A stretch of DNA of 64,000 nucleotides, taken from Metabacillus indicus LMG 22858. Lineage in GTDB: Bacteria > Bacillota > Bacilli > Bacillales > Bacillaceae. Each line of letters starts with the position of its first letter. The stretch's first letter is position 1. The notes beneath the pieces were generated by a model, which searched no databases, was not told the origin of the DNA, and saw nothing but the letters and a program-made list of their open reading frames with translations. This document shows, in pieces, positions 17,192 through 25,969 of the stretch. The position numbers and the translations under genes are program-made. The stretch spans positions 62,001 through 126,000 of the forward strand of contig NZ_JGVU02000007.1 of assembly GCF_000708755.2 (NCBI RefSeq). The letters are read 5' to 3'.

Positions 17192-18679
17192 ATGGCAAAA
17201 CGGACAATCGTAATCGGCGGCGGCATCGGCGGACTGACAGCGGCTGCTTTTCTTTCAAAAGAAGGAAGGGACGTCACCGTTCTTGAAGCATCAAACGAGT
17301 GGGGCGGCTGTGCGGGGAAGTTTCAACGCGGGAAGTTTTTATATCCTGCAGGTGCAACCCTCGGCATGGGCTTTGAACAAGGCGGCGTGCACGATAAGCT
17401 TTTCCGCGAACTTCATCTTTCTTTTCAGGAGCACAGCCTGCTTGATGTCATCATGGACATACACTTGCCGGAAAAAACCATTTCCTATTACCGCGACCGG
17501 GCTCTTTATCTAAAAGAAGTGGAGAAACACTTTCCGCATCTTACAGCGAAAATCCGCGCATTCTACTCAGACATTTGGAAAACCGGCGCTGAAGTAAAGA
17601 AGCTGATTGATCCCCTGCCGGTCCTTCCTCCGAAGACTGCTTTTGAGTGGGGGAAGCTATTAACATCACTAAAGCCATCTACCCTTGGCCTTCTCCCTCA
17701 TTTTCAGAGCACGATGGCGGCGCTGCTCAAAAAGCATGGACTGCAGAATGAGCGGGACTTTGTTCACTTGATTGATGCCCAGCTAATTGATTCGATGCAG
17801 ACAACGAGCGCGGACTGCTCTGCCATCCTTGGCGCCTATGCCCTGACTGTGTACCATGACGGCGCGTTTTATGTGAATGGCGGCCTGTATCAGATAGCCG
17901 AGCATCTTGCTGCATTCGCAAAAGACCGCGGAGCTGTTCTGAAAAAACGATCCTGGGTGAAATCCATTCATAAAGAAAACGGCCGCTACAGAGTAACCGA
18001 CCAGAAGAACAAAACCTATGACGCGGACTATATCATCTGCAACCTTCCCCTGCCCGGATTTATCAGCCTCCTTTCCAAGGATTTAATAATGCAGCTGAGC
18101 AAGGCTTATAGGAAAAAGCAGCCCCTGCAGCAATGGGGCACGATGACGCTTTATCTTACTGTAAAAGAGGAGGTCATCCCGGAGAACTTTCCGCTTTTTC
18201 ATCAGGTGATGGACAATGACTCAGGCGATATGACGGAAGGGCATCACCTGTTTCTCTCTGTTTCAAAAAAAGAGGACGCGCGGAGGGCACCTGCCGGATA
18301 CAGAACCATGACAGCAAGCACCCATACGGACTTAAAGCTGTGGGATACGAAGGAAAAGTATGACCGATATAAAGAGGTGCTCACAAACCGGATGCTGCAC
18401 TCGATTGAGACGGCGATTCCGCGTCTGCAGGACGGATTGACAGATTTCATGCCGGGGGCTCCGGGAGCGTGGGAAACGTTCACTAAAAGACCGGGAGGAA
18501 TGGTCGGGGGATATCCGCAAACTCTGGAGCATTCGCTGTTCAACAGTCTGTCGCACCGTGCCGGCATACCGGGAATTTACTTGTGCGGAGACAGTGTGTT
18601 TCCCGGAGCCGGAACGATTGGAGTATCTGTCAGCGGGTATCATGCTTCCCAGTCTGTTCTGAGGGATTTGCGCAGCTGA
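17192..18679 (+). CDS. Phytoene desaturase/carotenoid isomerase-like FAD oxidoreductase
   Basis: 495 residues. The N-terminal FAD site is VIGGGIGGLTAAAFL (residues about 6-20). The C-terminal signature GIYLCGDSVFPGAGTIGVSV is characteristic of the CrtI/CrtISO family. The position of GAGGTGA supports ATG at 17192. No phytoene synthase, CrtN or other carotenoid gene is adjacent, so the substrate is open; it may act on an isoprenoid or another polyene lipid. It is a single gene, convergent with treR. Family assignment is firm, function inferred only loosely. Confidence 0.8.
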   Translation: MAKRTIVIGGGIGGLTAAAFLSKEGRDVTVLEASNEWGGCAGKFQRGKFLYPAGATLGMGFEQGGVHDKLFRELHLSFQEHSLLDVIMDIHLPEKTISYYRDRALYLKEVEKHFPHLTAKIRAFYSDIWKTGAEVKKLIDPLPVLPPKTAFEWGKLLTSLKPSTLGLLPHFQSTMAALLKKHGLQNERDFVHLIDAQLIDSMQTTSADCSAILGAYALTVYHDGAFYVNGGLYQIAEHLAAFAKDRGAVLKKRSWVKSIHKENGRYRVTDQKNKTYDADYIICNLPLPGFISLLSKDLIMQLSKAYRKKQPLQQWGTMTLYLTVKEEVIPENFPLFHQVMDNDSGDMTEGHHLFLSVSKKEDARRAPAGYRTMTASTHTDLKLWDTKEKYDRYKEVLTNRMLHSIETAIPRLQDGLTDFMPGAPGAWETFTKRPGGMVGGYPQTLEHSLFNSLSHRAGIPGIYLCGDSVFPGAGTIGVSVSGYHASQSVLRDLRS

Positions 18680-18685
18680 AAGCAT

Positions 18686-18718
18686 ACAAAAAAAGTCAGG
18701 CAGCCGCCTGACTTTTTC
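18686..18718. terminator. Bidirectional terminator, FAD oxidoreductase / treR
   Basis: AAAGTCAGGC/GCCTGACTTT stem with a 4-nt loop, with seven A on one side and five T on the other. Confidence 0.9.
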
Positions 18719-19436
18719 AATGCCCTCTTCGGGCGAAATCCACAAACCTGAACTTATCGAGCCTGTGCCTTGATTCTGTGTACTGAAACAGACTTGTATC
18801 ATCCAGGTAAACATGGTTTTTCACGACAACGATGTGGGTGAAGCTGTGCAGATCAAGATAAGCATAGTCTTCTTCCGTGCACTCTTCCACAACGATTTCT
18901 TTTTTCGCAAAGCTGATCTTAAGACCAAGCTCTTCTTCGATGTACCTGTAAATGGAATCCTCGCAGATTTCCTTTGTTAAAGAAGGAATGAAGCGGCTGT
19001 TCAGGTAATCCTTATCGAGAATAATGGATTCCCCGTCGATGTTCCTTGACCTGACAACCTCCCATACCTCATCCCCGCCGCTCAGGTTCAGCTGCTGGGC
19101 AATAAACGGGTCCGGTTTGATCAGACCCAGTTTTTCTACATTTGTCCGGGACGAGCGTCCAAGGTTCTGGGACAGCTCTTTAAAACTGACAAGACCGGAA
19201 ACGGGAAAGCTCATTTTCGTCACATCGAGCACAATGGACCCTTTTCCTTTTACCTTCTGAATGAACCCGTTCTGCGCCAATAGATTGAGCGCCTTGCGGA
19301 TTGTCTCCCTTGACGTCTCGTATTTTGCAGCAAGCTCGTTTTCAGATGGAATGGTTTCATCAGGCGCGAGGATGCCCTGTTTGATTAAATCGGCAAGCTC
19401 CTGGTAAATAGCCAGGTATTTATTGTTTGTTTTCAT
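18717..19436 (-). CDS. treR: Trehalose operon repressor TreR, GntR family
   Basis: 239 residues. The N-terminal winged helix-turn-helix (residues about 1-70: ETIPSENELAAKYETSRETIRKAL) is followed by a UTRA effector domain. It ends the treP-treA-treR operon, 33 bp downstream of treA, as in B. subtilis. There TreR represses treP until trehalose 6-phosphate binds. Two perfect or near-perfect operator palindromes lie upstream of treP. Confidence 0.95.
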   Translation of the reverse strand: MKTNNKYLAIYQELADLIKQGILAPDETIPSENELAAKYETSRETIRKALNLLAQNGFIQKVKGKGSIVLDVTKMSFPVSGLVSFKELSQNLGRSSRTNVEKLGLIKPDPFIAQQLNLSGGDEVWEVVRSRNIDGESIILDKDYLNSRFIPSLTKEICEDSIYRYIEEELGLKISFAKKEIVVEECTEEDYAYLDLHSFTHIVVVKNHVYLDDTSLFQYTESRHRLDKFRFVDFARRGH

Positions 19437-19469
19437 CTTTAACCACCATCATCAGTTTACCATGAAATC

Positions 19470-21152
19470 TTACTTTTTAAGATGATAAACGACGGATTCA
19501 AATGGACGCAGAGTGATTTCTTTTACAGATTCACTAGAGTCCGGGTAGTTGCTGATCAGGATTTCCGCTTTAAACTCATCACCGATGTGCTCCGGCAATG
19601 TAAAGACGGTTTCTTTTTCATAGAAATTGTTGATGACGAGCAGTTTTTCGCCGTCTCCATTGCGGACGTAGGCAAACAGCTGCTCATGGTCGTCATGGAT
19701 TAGTTCGTAATCTCCGTATGTTATGAGATCAACGTCTTTTCTTAGTTGAATCAGTTTCTGATAATGGTAGAAAACTGAGTTTTCATCCTGGACAGCTTTC
19801 TCGGCGTTGATCTCAGGATAATTTTTCGCAGGCAGGATCCATGGGGTGCCTGTTGTAAATCCTGCATGCTTCGAGTCATTCCACTGAACCGGGGTGCGGG
19901 AATTGTCTCTTGATTTGCTCTTTAAGATCTCAAGGATTTCTTCTTCTGACTTGCCGGCTTCTTTTAAAATATTGAACATATTCAGAGATTCAACATCGCG
20001 GTAGTCATTGATTGATTCAAACTTAGGATTTGTCATGCCGAATTCCTCGCCCTGATAAATATAGGGAGTGCCCTGCATCATGTGGACGGTTGTGGCCAGC
20101 ATTTTTGCCGATTCCACACGGTACTTGCCGTCGTTTCCGTATCTTGAAACGACCCTTGGCTGATCATGGTTGCACCAGAACAGGGCATTCCAGCCGCCGC
20201 CCTTATGCATCTCCACCTGCCATTTTGAAAGGATTTGCTTCAGTGCCTGAAAATCAAAATCTGCGAGCGCCCACTTCTCGCCGTTCGGGTAATCCACTTT
20301 CAAATGATGGAAGTTGAACGTCATGCTGAGCTCATTTGAATCCGGATTTGAATATTGGATGCAGTTGTCGATTGTCGTGGATGACATTTCGCCGACTGTC
20401 ATGCTGTCATATTTAGAGAACACTTCTCTGTTCATTTCTTTCATATACTCATGAACTCGCGGACCGTCTGTGTAAAACTTGCGGCCGTCTCCGGGTGCTG
20501 TGCTGCCGTCATCATCAGGGAAATCCTGATCCTTTGAAATCAGGTTAATGACGTCAAGCCTGAAACCGTCGACACCTTTTTCAAACCAGAACGTCATCAT
20601 GTCGTACACTTTCCGGCGGACTTCTTCGTTTTCCCAGTTCAAATCTGCCTGTGTGACGTCAAAAAGGTGAAGGTAGTATTCGCCTGTTTTTTCATCAAGC
20701 TTCCATGCAGAGCCCCCGAACTTTGAAATCCAGTTTGAAGGCTCAGAACCGTCCTCTTTTCCTTCTTTCCAGATGTAAAAATCGCGGTATGGATTCTCTT
20801 TTGAAGACTGTGCTTCTTTAAACCAGGCATGCTCTGTTGACGTGTGGTTCACCACAATATCCATGATGACTTTAATTCCGCGGTCATGAGCCTCTTTTAA
20901 CAAGCGTTCAAAGTCTTCCATCGTTCCGTATTCTTCATGAATCGAAAAATAGTCGCTGATATCATAGCCATTATCTTTTTGGGGAGATTCATAAATCGGC
21001 GTCAGCCACACGACATCGATGCCGAGTTTTTTCAAGTAATCAAGTTTATCGATGATTCCCTGAATATCGCCGACTCCATTTCCCGTTGTATCGTTAAAGC
21101 TTTTCGGATAAATCTGATAGACCGCTGATTTTTTCCACCAGGGCTGTTTCAT
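19470..21152 (-). CDS. treA: Trehalose-6-phosphate hydrolase TreA (GH13)
   Basis: 560 residues, the size of B. subtilis TreA. The GH13 regions are all visible: DIVVNHTS, GFRLDVINL with the nucleophile Asp200, VGEMS with acid/base Glu255, and CNHDQPR with Asp330. It splits cytoplasmic trehalose 6-phosphate into glucose and glucose 6-phosphate. ATG at 21152 (MKQPWWKK) has GGTGG upstream and fits the family N-terminus better than the ATG 33 bp earlier. It is preceded by a hairpin that may reduce read-through from treP. Confidence 0.95.
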   Translation of the reverse strand: MKQPWWKKSAVYQIYPKSFNDTTGNGVGDIQGIIDKLDYLKKLGIDVVWLTPIYESPQKDNGYDISDYFSIHEEYGTMEDFERLLKEAHDRGIKVIMDIVVNHTSTEHAWFKEAQSSKENPYRDFYIWKEGKEDGSEPSNWISKFGGSAWKLDEKTGEYYLHLFDVTQADLNWENEEVRRKVYDMMTFWFEKGVDGFRLDVINLISKDQDFPDDDGSTAPGDGRKFYTDGPRVHEYMKEMNREVFSKYDSMTVGEMSSTTIDNCIQYSNPDSNELSMTFNFHHLKVDYPNGEKWALADFDFQALKQILSKWQVEMHKGGGWNALFWCNHDQPRVVSRYGNDGKYRVESAKMLATTVHMMQGTPYIYQGEEFGMTNPKFESINDYRDVESLNMFNILKEAGKSEEEILEILKSKSRDNSRTPVQWNDSKHAGFTTGTPWILPAKNYPEINAEKAVQDENSVFYHYQKLIQLRKDVDLITYGDYELIHDDHEQLFAYVRNGDGEKLLVINNFYEKETVFTLPEHIGDEFKAEILISNYPDSSESVKEITLRPFESVVYHLKK

Positions 21153-21183
21153 TGTACATGCACCACCATTATAGAATTTACGC

Positions 21184-21205
21184 AAAAAAGGACAATGGCT
21201 TGTCC
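21184..21205 (-). terminator. Intercistronic hairpin between treP and treA
   Basis: GGACA-AGCCAT-TGTCC followed by six T on the minus strand, in the 63-bp gap between treP and treA. The stem is only 5 bp, so it is probably a partial terminator or mRNA stability element inside the operon. Confidence 0.5.
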
Positions 21206-21215
21206 CTTTCTGCTT

Positions 21216-22631
21216 TTATTTTTTCTTCCAGTTAAATTTCGCAAACACATATGTCAGAACAAACGGCACGACAATGGCTATCGCCATTCCGATAAAGAAT
21301 GCTGTCCAGTATTCGGACTGGATGGAAAGGAATCCCGGGATTCCGCCGACGCCGATTGAGAATGCTTTGACATGGTTGATTGTAATAAAGATGCCAGCAA
21401 TCGCAGAACCAATCATGGCCGCGATAAACGGATAGCGGTATCTGAGGTTCACACCGAACATGGCCGGCTCCGTAATTCCGAGATAAGCGGAAATACCGGA
21501 TGTCAGGGCAAGACCTTTTTGCTTTTCATCCTTCACAATGCGCATCATCGCAAATGCGGCAGAACCTTGAGCAATGTTTGACAATGCAAGCATCGGCCAC
21601 AGGAACGTTCCTCCTGCACTTGCCACAAGCTGAAGGTCAACGGCAAGGAACGTATGATGCATGCCTGTTACAACAAGCAGCGAATAGAATCCGCCGTACA
21701 GGAGACCGCCAAGAGCAGCAAAGTTGTCGAAAATGGCAATGACGCCGTCCGTGATGGCATTTCCTGCTGCAAACGTTACAGGTCCAATCAGGATAAATGC
21801 TGCAAAGCCTGTTACTAAAAGAGTGATTGGAGCAACAACAAGCAGTTTGATGGAATCAGGTATCCGCTTGTTTAAGAAAAGTTCCACTTTGGCAAGCAGG
21901 TACGATGCAAACAGAACCGGAAGCACCTGTCCCTGATAGCCGATTTTTTCAACCTCAAGACCGAACAGGTTCCAGACCGGCACCTCTCCTTTGGCCTGAG
22001 CTTCCCCGTAAGACCATGCATTCAGAAGATCCGGATGCACAAGAATCAAACCAAGGACAATACCAAGCAGCGGGCTTCCGCCGAACCGCTTTACTGCCGA
22101 CCACCCGATCAAAGCAGGCAGGAAGGTAAATGCGGTGTTGGCAATCAAGTTAATAATGGAGGATAAATCCGCCCATTGCGGGTATACCTGGATCAGAGAC
22201 TGCCCGTCAAAGAAAATATCTTTCCCGCTAAGAATGTTGTTGATCCCCATCAGAAGACCGGCCGTCACGATTGCCGGCAGAATCGGAATGAAAATATCCG
22301 CAAGCATCTTAACAGCACGCTGAAGCGGATTCAATTTGCCTGATGCGGCTTCCTTGACATCCTCTTTCGACGATTCGCCCATGCCTGTCTGTTCAGCCAT
22401 TTCTTTATATACCTTGTCAACAAGTCCCTGTCCAATAACGACCTGGAACTGGCCGTTCGTTGAAAATGAACCCTTTACCATATCAATCTGATCAAGCTTC
22501 TCTTTGTCCACTTTGCTTTCATCTTTTAAAGCAAACCGCAGACGGGTAACACAGTGCGTAGCGGCGGCAATATTCTCTTTCCCGCCGACCGCCTCCACAA
22601 TGTCGCGGACTTCCTGCTTGTTCACGCTCAT
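21216..22631 (-). CDS. treP: PTS trehalose-specific EIIBC component TreP
   Basis: 471 residues. An N-terminal EIIB domain with the phosphorylated Cys27 (AAATHCVTRLRF) is followed by an EIIC domain with about ten membrane segments (for example PILPAIVTAGLLMGINNIL and GITEPAMFGVNLRYRYPF). It imports trehalose as trehalose 6-phosphate. There is no EIIA domain; in bacilli the glucose EIIA serves this permease. It is the first gene of the operon, with its own promoter, two TreR sites and two CcpA-type sites. Confidence 0.95.
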   Translation of the reverse strand: MSVNKQEVRDIVEAVGGKENIAAATHCVTRLRFALKDESKVDKEKLDQIDMVKGSFSTNGQFQVVIGQGLVDKVYKEMAEQTGMGESSKEDVKEAASGKLNPLQRAVKMLADIFIPILPAIVTAGLLMGINNILSGKDIFFDGQSLIQVYPQWADLSSIINLIANTAFTFLPALIGWSAVKRFGGSPLLGIVLGLILVHPDLLNAWSYGEAQAKGEVPVWNLFGLEVEKIGYQGQVLPVLFASYLLAKVELFLNKRIPDSIKLLVVAPITLLVTGFAAFILIGPVTFAAGNAITDGVIAIFDNFAALGGLLYGGFYSLLVVTGMHHTFLAVDLQLVASAGGTFLWPMLALSNIAQGSAAFAMMRIVKDEKQKGLALTSGISAYLGITEPAMFGVNLRYRYPFIAAMIGSAIAGIFITINHVKAFSIGVGGIPGFLSIQSEYWTAFFIGMAIAIVVPFVLTYVFAKFNWKKK

Positions 22632-22645
22632 CTATTTCAACCTCC

Positions 22646-22659
22646 CGAAATCGTTTTCA
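22646..22659 (-). promoter_or_regulatory. cre-like site in the treP leader
   Basis: Minus strand TGAAAACGATTTCG, close to the CcpA consensus TGWAARCGYTWNCW. It lies between promoter and start codon, where CcpA could block elongation. Confidence 0.5.
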
Positions 22660-22699
22660 TTTCCCTGCTATTATTCTAGCTTTGTTCGTTGGAATTTAT

Positions 22700-22713
22700 C
22701 CTGTATATACAAG
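22700..22713 (-). promoter_or_regulatory. TreR operator 2
   Basis: CCTGTATATACAAG, near-palindromic, just downstream of the -10. Its centre lies 32 bp (about three helical turns) from operator 1. Confidence 0.75.
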
Positions 22714-22723
22714 TTACACTCAC

Positions 22724-22752
22724 ATTGTATTCCTGTATATACAGGTTGTCAA
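22724..22752 (-). promoter_or_regulatory. treP sigma-A promoter containing TreR operator 1
   Basis: TTGACA (22747-22752), 17-bp spacer, TACAAT (22724-22729) on the minus strand. The perfect palindrome CCTGTATATACAGG (22732-22745) fills the spacer, so repressor and RNA polymerase would compete directly. Confidence 0.85.
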
Positions 22753-22760
22753 CAGAAAAG

Positions 22761-22774
22761 CGTAATCGTTTTCA
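22761..22774 (-). promoter_or_regulatory. cre-like site upstream of the treP promoter
   Basis: Minus strand TGAAAACGATTACG, ending eight bases before the -35 hexamer. Confidence 0.45.
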
Positions 22775-22870
22775 GATAGATGCTTTTTCATGCATACAAT
22801 CATTCCCTTCAACAGGTCTTTACTTGGTTGTTACCCTTTTTACCGCCATACAAGCAGGAAAAAACAAATT

Positions 22871-22897
22871 AAAAAAGACCACGCATAAACGTGATCT
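22871..22897 (-). terminator. Terminator of the DUF1992-photolyase-DUF429 operon
   Basis: AGATCACG/CGTGGTCT stem (one G-T pair) with a 6-nt loop followed by six T on the minus strand. Confidence 0.8.
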
Positions 22898-23548
22898 TCA
22901 GCAGCAAAAATCAAAAGGATGAAACGGCTTATCGGCCCCTATGCATATTTCGGGCTCATACTCCGGATCTGCCCAGTGCCAGGCAGCAAGAGCCGCCGCA
23001 CATGCATCAAGTCCATGGCTTGTTTCTGCAGCGTCCGGAGAAATGCTTTTTACCCTCCACTGTTCAAAGAACGGCAGAAGGCTTCTCCTGTCTTCCTCTG
23101 ATTTTTTATAGGACAAAGCGAGATGCCGGTCCTCAGGCTTCAGCCTTAGTCCGATAGCTCCGCCGGGGTGCACTTCAACGATAGAACCAGTATAGTTCTC
23201 AAGCGCCCTGCTCAGATGAATGCCCCTTAAAGTGAGATAAACCATGCGGTTGAGGGTCGGCGGCATGATGGAACCGTGGTAGAGGCCCGCCTCCCGAAGC
23301 TTTGATCTGACAGCTTTGTCTGAGGGCCTGTCCCCGCCGCCGTCCTGATAGGAGAGCGGCGCATCAATGCCGACAGTAACCTGTCCTCCTTCTGAGGCTA
23401 AACGGCTTACTGTATCCAGAATAAGCCGGTCGCTGTTATGAAACGTCAAGCTGTTCAGTACAAGGCTGTCCGCTTCTTTTTTAAAAACAGCAACTGCCGT
23501 CTCCTTGTGATTGGCAGGACCGGCAAGATCAATTCCAACTACATGCAC
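22898..23548 (-). CDS. DUF429 domain protein
   Basis: 216 residues with the RNase H-like DUF429 pattern: VVGIDLAGP at the N-terminus, VGIDAPLS in the middle and SHGLDACAAALAAW near the C-terminus, three acidic positions as in nuclease folds. Biochemical function unknown. GTG start with AAGGAGGG upstream. It is the last gene of the operon, 14 bp after the photolyase homologue. That context suggests a DNA-related role, which is inference only. Confidence 0.8.
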   Translation of the reverse strand: MHVVGIDLAGPANHKETAVAVFKKEADSLVLNSLTFHNSDRLILDTVSRLASEGGQVTVGIDAPLSYQDGGGDRPSDKAVRSKLREAGLYHGSIMPPTLNRMVYLTLRGIHLSRALENYTGSIVEVHPGGAIGLRLKPEDRHLALSYKKSEEDRRSLLPFFEQWRVKSISPDAAETSHGLDACAAALAAWHWADPEYEPEICIGADKPFHPFDFCC

Positions 23549-23562
23549 TCTTCTCCCTCCTT

Positions 23563-24906
23563 TTATAAATCAAATGACAGCTGTTCACTGTCAGAAGGCT
23601 TGTTTTTGCGTTCCGTTCCTTTTTTTGCAGGTTTAATCGCTTTTTTCAGATCAATCACCGGTGCTTGGTAGTCCATCTGAAAAAAACCTGGATAGTTCCA
23701 AGGTTCATGAATGTATTTCGCAGGCACATGCTCCAGAACGGGCAGATACCTCCTGATAAAGACTCCGTCCGGATCTTCCGTCTTTCCTGTTTTGACCGGG
23801 TTCACCACTTTTGAAGCGACCTTTTTCATCTGCCCGCTGTGAATTGCCGGTTCATAGTCCAGGAAAAGGGAGGCAAGTGCTGCCGAACATGCTGCGGGAT
23901 CCAGTTTGAGAACCGCAATTCCAAAAGAAGCAAGCATGCCACGGTACTTGGCAGGCAGCCATCCTGTTTTGTGCAGACATTTCATGCATGCATCAGCAAA
24001 CGGTATGCCTGTTTCTCCCGCGTGCCATTTGTCGAATAATGGTGGTCTTTCATCATGAAGACACAGCTCTGAAATCGCTTCAACTCCACTATCCATAAGC
24101 TTCCATCTCGCCTTCAGCTGATCCATGAAAGCCGTCAATTGTTCCACGGGAAACAAATTATCACAATTTTCTATCTTTATCGACGTTTTTTGTACAACGG
24201 TGCGCAGCGAGATGTTTCCCCAAGCGAGATATGGAGACAGCCTGCTTGAAGAAATCGTGGACTGAAGAGGGTTTGACCGATTCTCTAAATAGGAAGCGGC
24301 ACGCTCATTTAAAAACGTATCAAGGGTTTCCAGTGCCTGTACTTCTCCGCCCTGCTGGCCAAATTTTATAGGGCTGCCTTTGACAGGGAGCGATTTGAGC
24401 TTTTCTGAGCCGGAATAGAAACGGTCCGGAACCTTTTCCGGCATGAATAAACGGCTGGGCATCCTGGCTCCTTCGCTTCTCACAAAAGCTTCCCACCTCT
24501 GTTTTGCATTCTTTCCGGGTGCACCGTACTCTTCATACTCATGAAAAGCAAGCCCTCTATCAGTCATCCATTCTCTCACTCTTGTATGCTTTTGCACCTC
24601 TGCTTCTGACCGCGATTCTCTGTAGGCATGCAGGGAAAAGTCGCTGCACATTTCATAGATCGCCTCCAGCGCATCCTCTATTTCTCCGGTGAATGTATAA
24701 AGACTGCCTCCCATTTTTTCAAAGGAGTACTGCATGTCTTCAAGACTTTCCCGTACGAATTGAAAATGCCGTGCTGACATAGACCCTGTCCCCCAGACGG
24801 AAGGCTCCGCAGCATACAGCGGCAGCACTTCCCCGAACCGTGCTGCTTTTGCAAGAGGGGTGTGATCTTCGGTCCTCAGATCCCGTTTAAACCAGACAAC
24901 GTTCAT
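23563..24906 (-). CDS. Divergent cryptochrome/DNA photolyase family protein
   Basis: 447 residues. The N-terminal photolyase alpha/beta domain begins VVWFKRDLRTEDHTPL, and the C-terminal FAD-binding domain contains SRLSPYLAWGNISLRT, DPDGVFIRRYLP and VPAKYIHEPW. Key FAD-loop positions differ from relatives. TGWLPAKYRGML replaces the usual TGWMNFRMRAML, and DYEPAIHSGQMKKVASK is followed directly by VVNPVK, where relatives have a longer GTTGINT loop. It may be a photolyase with altered cofactor contacts or a non-repair cryptochrome. GGAG spacing favours ATG at 24906. Middle gene of an operon. Confidence 0.82.
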   Translation of the reverse strand: MNVVWFKRDLRTEDHTPLAKAARFGEVLPLYAAEPSVWGTGSMSARHFQFVRESLEDMQYSFEKMGGSLYTFTGEIEDALEAIYEMCSDFSLHAYRESRSEAEVQKHTRVREWMTDRGLAFHEYEEYGAPGKNAKQRWEAFVRSEGARMPSRLFMPEKVPDRFYSGSEKLKSLPVKGSPIKFGQQGGEVQALETLDTFLNERAASYLENRSNPLQSTISSSRLSPYLAWGNISLRTVVQKTSIKIENCDNLFPVEQLTAFMDQLKARWKLMDSGVEAISELCLHDERPPLFDKWHAGETGIPFADACMKCLHKTGWLPAKYRGMLASFGIAVLKLDPAACSAALASLFLDYEPAIHSGQMKKVASKVVNPVKTGKTEDPDGVFIRRYLPVLEHVPAKYIHEPWNYPGFFQMDYQAPVIDLKKAIKPAKKGTERKNKPSDSEQLSFDL

Positions 24907-24921
24907 GTCACTCACTCCATG

Positions 24922-25293
24922 TTATGACCATTTCGAATTGATTTTATCTTTGTAAAAAGCGGATGCCTTTGAAGAAAATGTGCCGCGCTTTTTAAGTATC
25001 TGTTCAAGCTTTACCCGTTTTTCGCTCAGCTGCATCTCAAGCTTTTCTTTTTGGAGTTCATCCTGACAGGCCGATGCCAGGTCCTCAAGCTTAAAAATGG
25101 ATTTTTTCAGCTCTCCTTCTTCATCAAGCATGCCTGCATTCTTCATCATCTTGTAGGACACCCTGAGCTCCGGTGAAATATGCGACAAATCCTCAAGCTG
25201 AAGCGGTTTTCCCATGCCGGGAAGCCGGTTAAATTCCCCGTCTTTTATCGCCTGCTTTATTTTATCCTCTGACAGAATGGTGAACAGATCCAT
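24922..25293 (-). CDS. DUF1992 (DnaJC28-like) domain protein
   Basis: 123 residues, cytoplasmic and charged. The conserved DUF1992 core is IKQAIKDGEFNRLPGMGKPL followed by a Leu-rich acidic stretch and a helical, Lys/Glu-rich C-terminus. The family is named from human DnaJC28; bacterial function is unknown. CAGGAGG before ATG at 25293 sets the start. First gene of the operon with the photolyase-like gene (15-bp gap) and DUF429. Confidence 0.82.
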   Translation of the reverse strand: MDLFTILSEDKIKQAIKDGEFNRLPGMGKPLQLEDLSHISPELRVSYKMMKNAGMLDEEGELKKSIFKLEDLASACQDELQKEKLEMQLSEKRVKLEQILKKRGTFSSKASAFYKDKINSKWS

Positions 25294-25460
25294 TTTTACA
25301 GCCTCCTGTTCCATATCACTTCTCTATACTAGCTTATACACCGGTCCGCACGATTCCTTCTTAAAAATATAGATGATTCGTGACAATCAATCAAACAGAC
25401 GTTCTGCAAACAGGCCCTCTTGCATATCCTTTAAAGACATCATAAATTGGAGGCATCAGA

Positions 25461-25862
25461 ATGAACAATTCAAACACCTTTCAGATTCCTGAGGAAATGG
25501 TCTCCCGCTATGCTGCACTGAATGAAAAGGCAAAGAAGATTGAAGAAGAAATGGCGGAAATCAAAAAGATTTTCAACGCGTATTTTGATCATGAATACGG
25601 CAAAAACAGCAAAGGGGAAGAAAGAATCGGAGCCTACAAGATCCAGCGGCAAATCAGGCAGTCCGAATCCTATCATCCTGATAAAACGGTTAAAATTCTT
25701 GAAGAATTAAATCTCTCAGATTGTATTATTCTCGTAAAACAGCCTGATAAAGAAAAAATTCAAGCCGCGCTCACACTGGGCATGCTGTCGCTTGAGGAAA
25801 TGAAGGACTGCGTGATCCGGAAATGCTCCCAGGCAATTGTGGTAAAACCTTTAAATAAATAA
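25461..25862 (+). CDS. Hypothetical protein with N-terminal coiled coil
   Basis: 133 residues, not recognised. Residues about 15-45 (AALNEKAKKIEEEMAEIKKI) form a probable coiled coil. The second half (IILVKQPDKEKIQAALTLGM, LEEMKDCVIRKCSQAIVV) looks like a small alpha/beta domain. It resembles phage-type single-strand DNA or host-nuclease-binding proteins in size only, which is not evidence. It has the site TTGGAGG and its own terminator, so it is very likely expressed as a single gene. Confidence 0.7.
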   Translation: MNNSNTFQIPEEMVSRYAALNEKAKKIEEEMAEIKKIFNAYFDHEYGKNSKGEERIGAYKIQRQIRQSESYHPDKTVKILEELNLSDCIILVKQPDKEKIQAALTLGMLSLEEMKDCVIRKCSQAIVVKPLNK

Positions 25863-25871
25863 GTAACACTC

Positions 25872-25910
25872 TAAAAGTCTGATTTTTCTTTTAAATCAGA
25901 CTTTTATTTC
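25872..25910 (+). terminator. Terminator
   Basis: AAAAGTCTGATTT/AAATCAGACTTTT, a 13-bp stem with a 7-nt loop, then ATTTC. Confidence 0.85.
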
Positions 25911-25969
25911 GTTCATATTTCCTGTTTTTGATCCAACAAGGTTTATCTTTTCAGAAAGGAGGTTATTTA

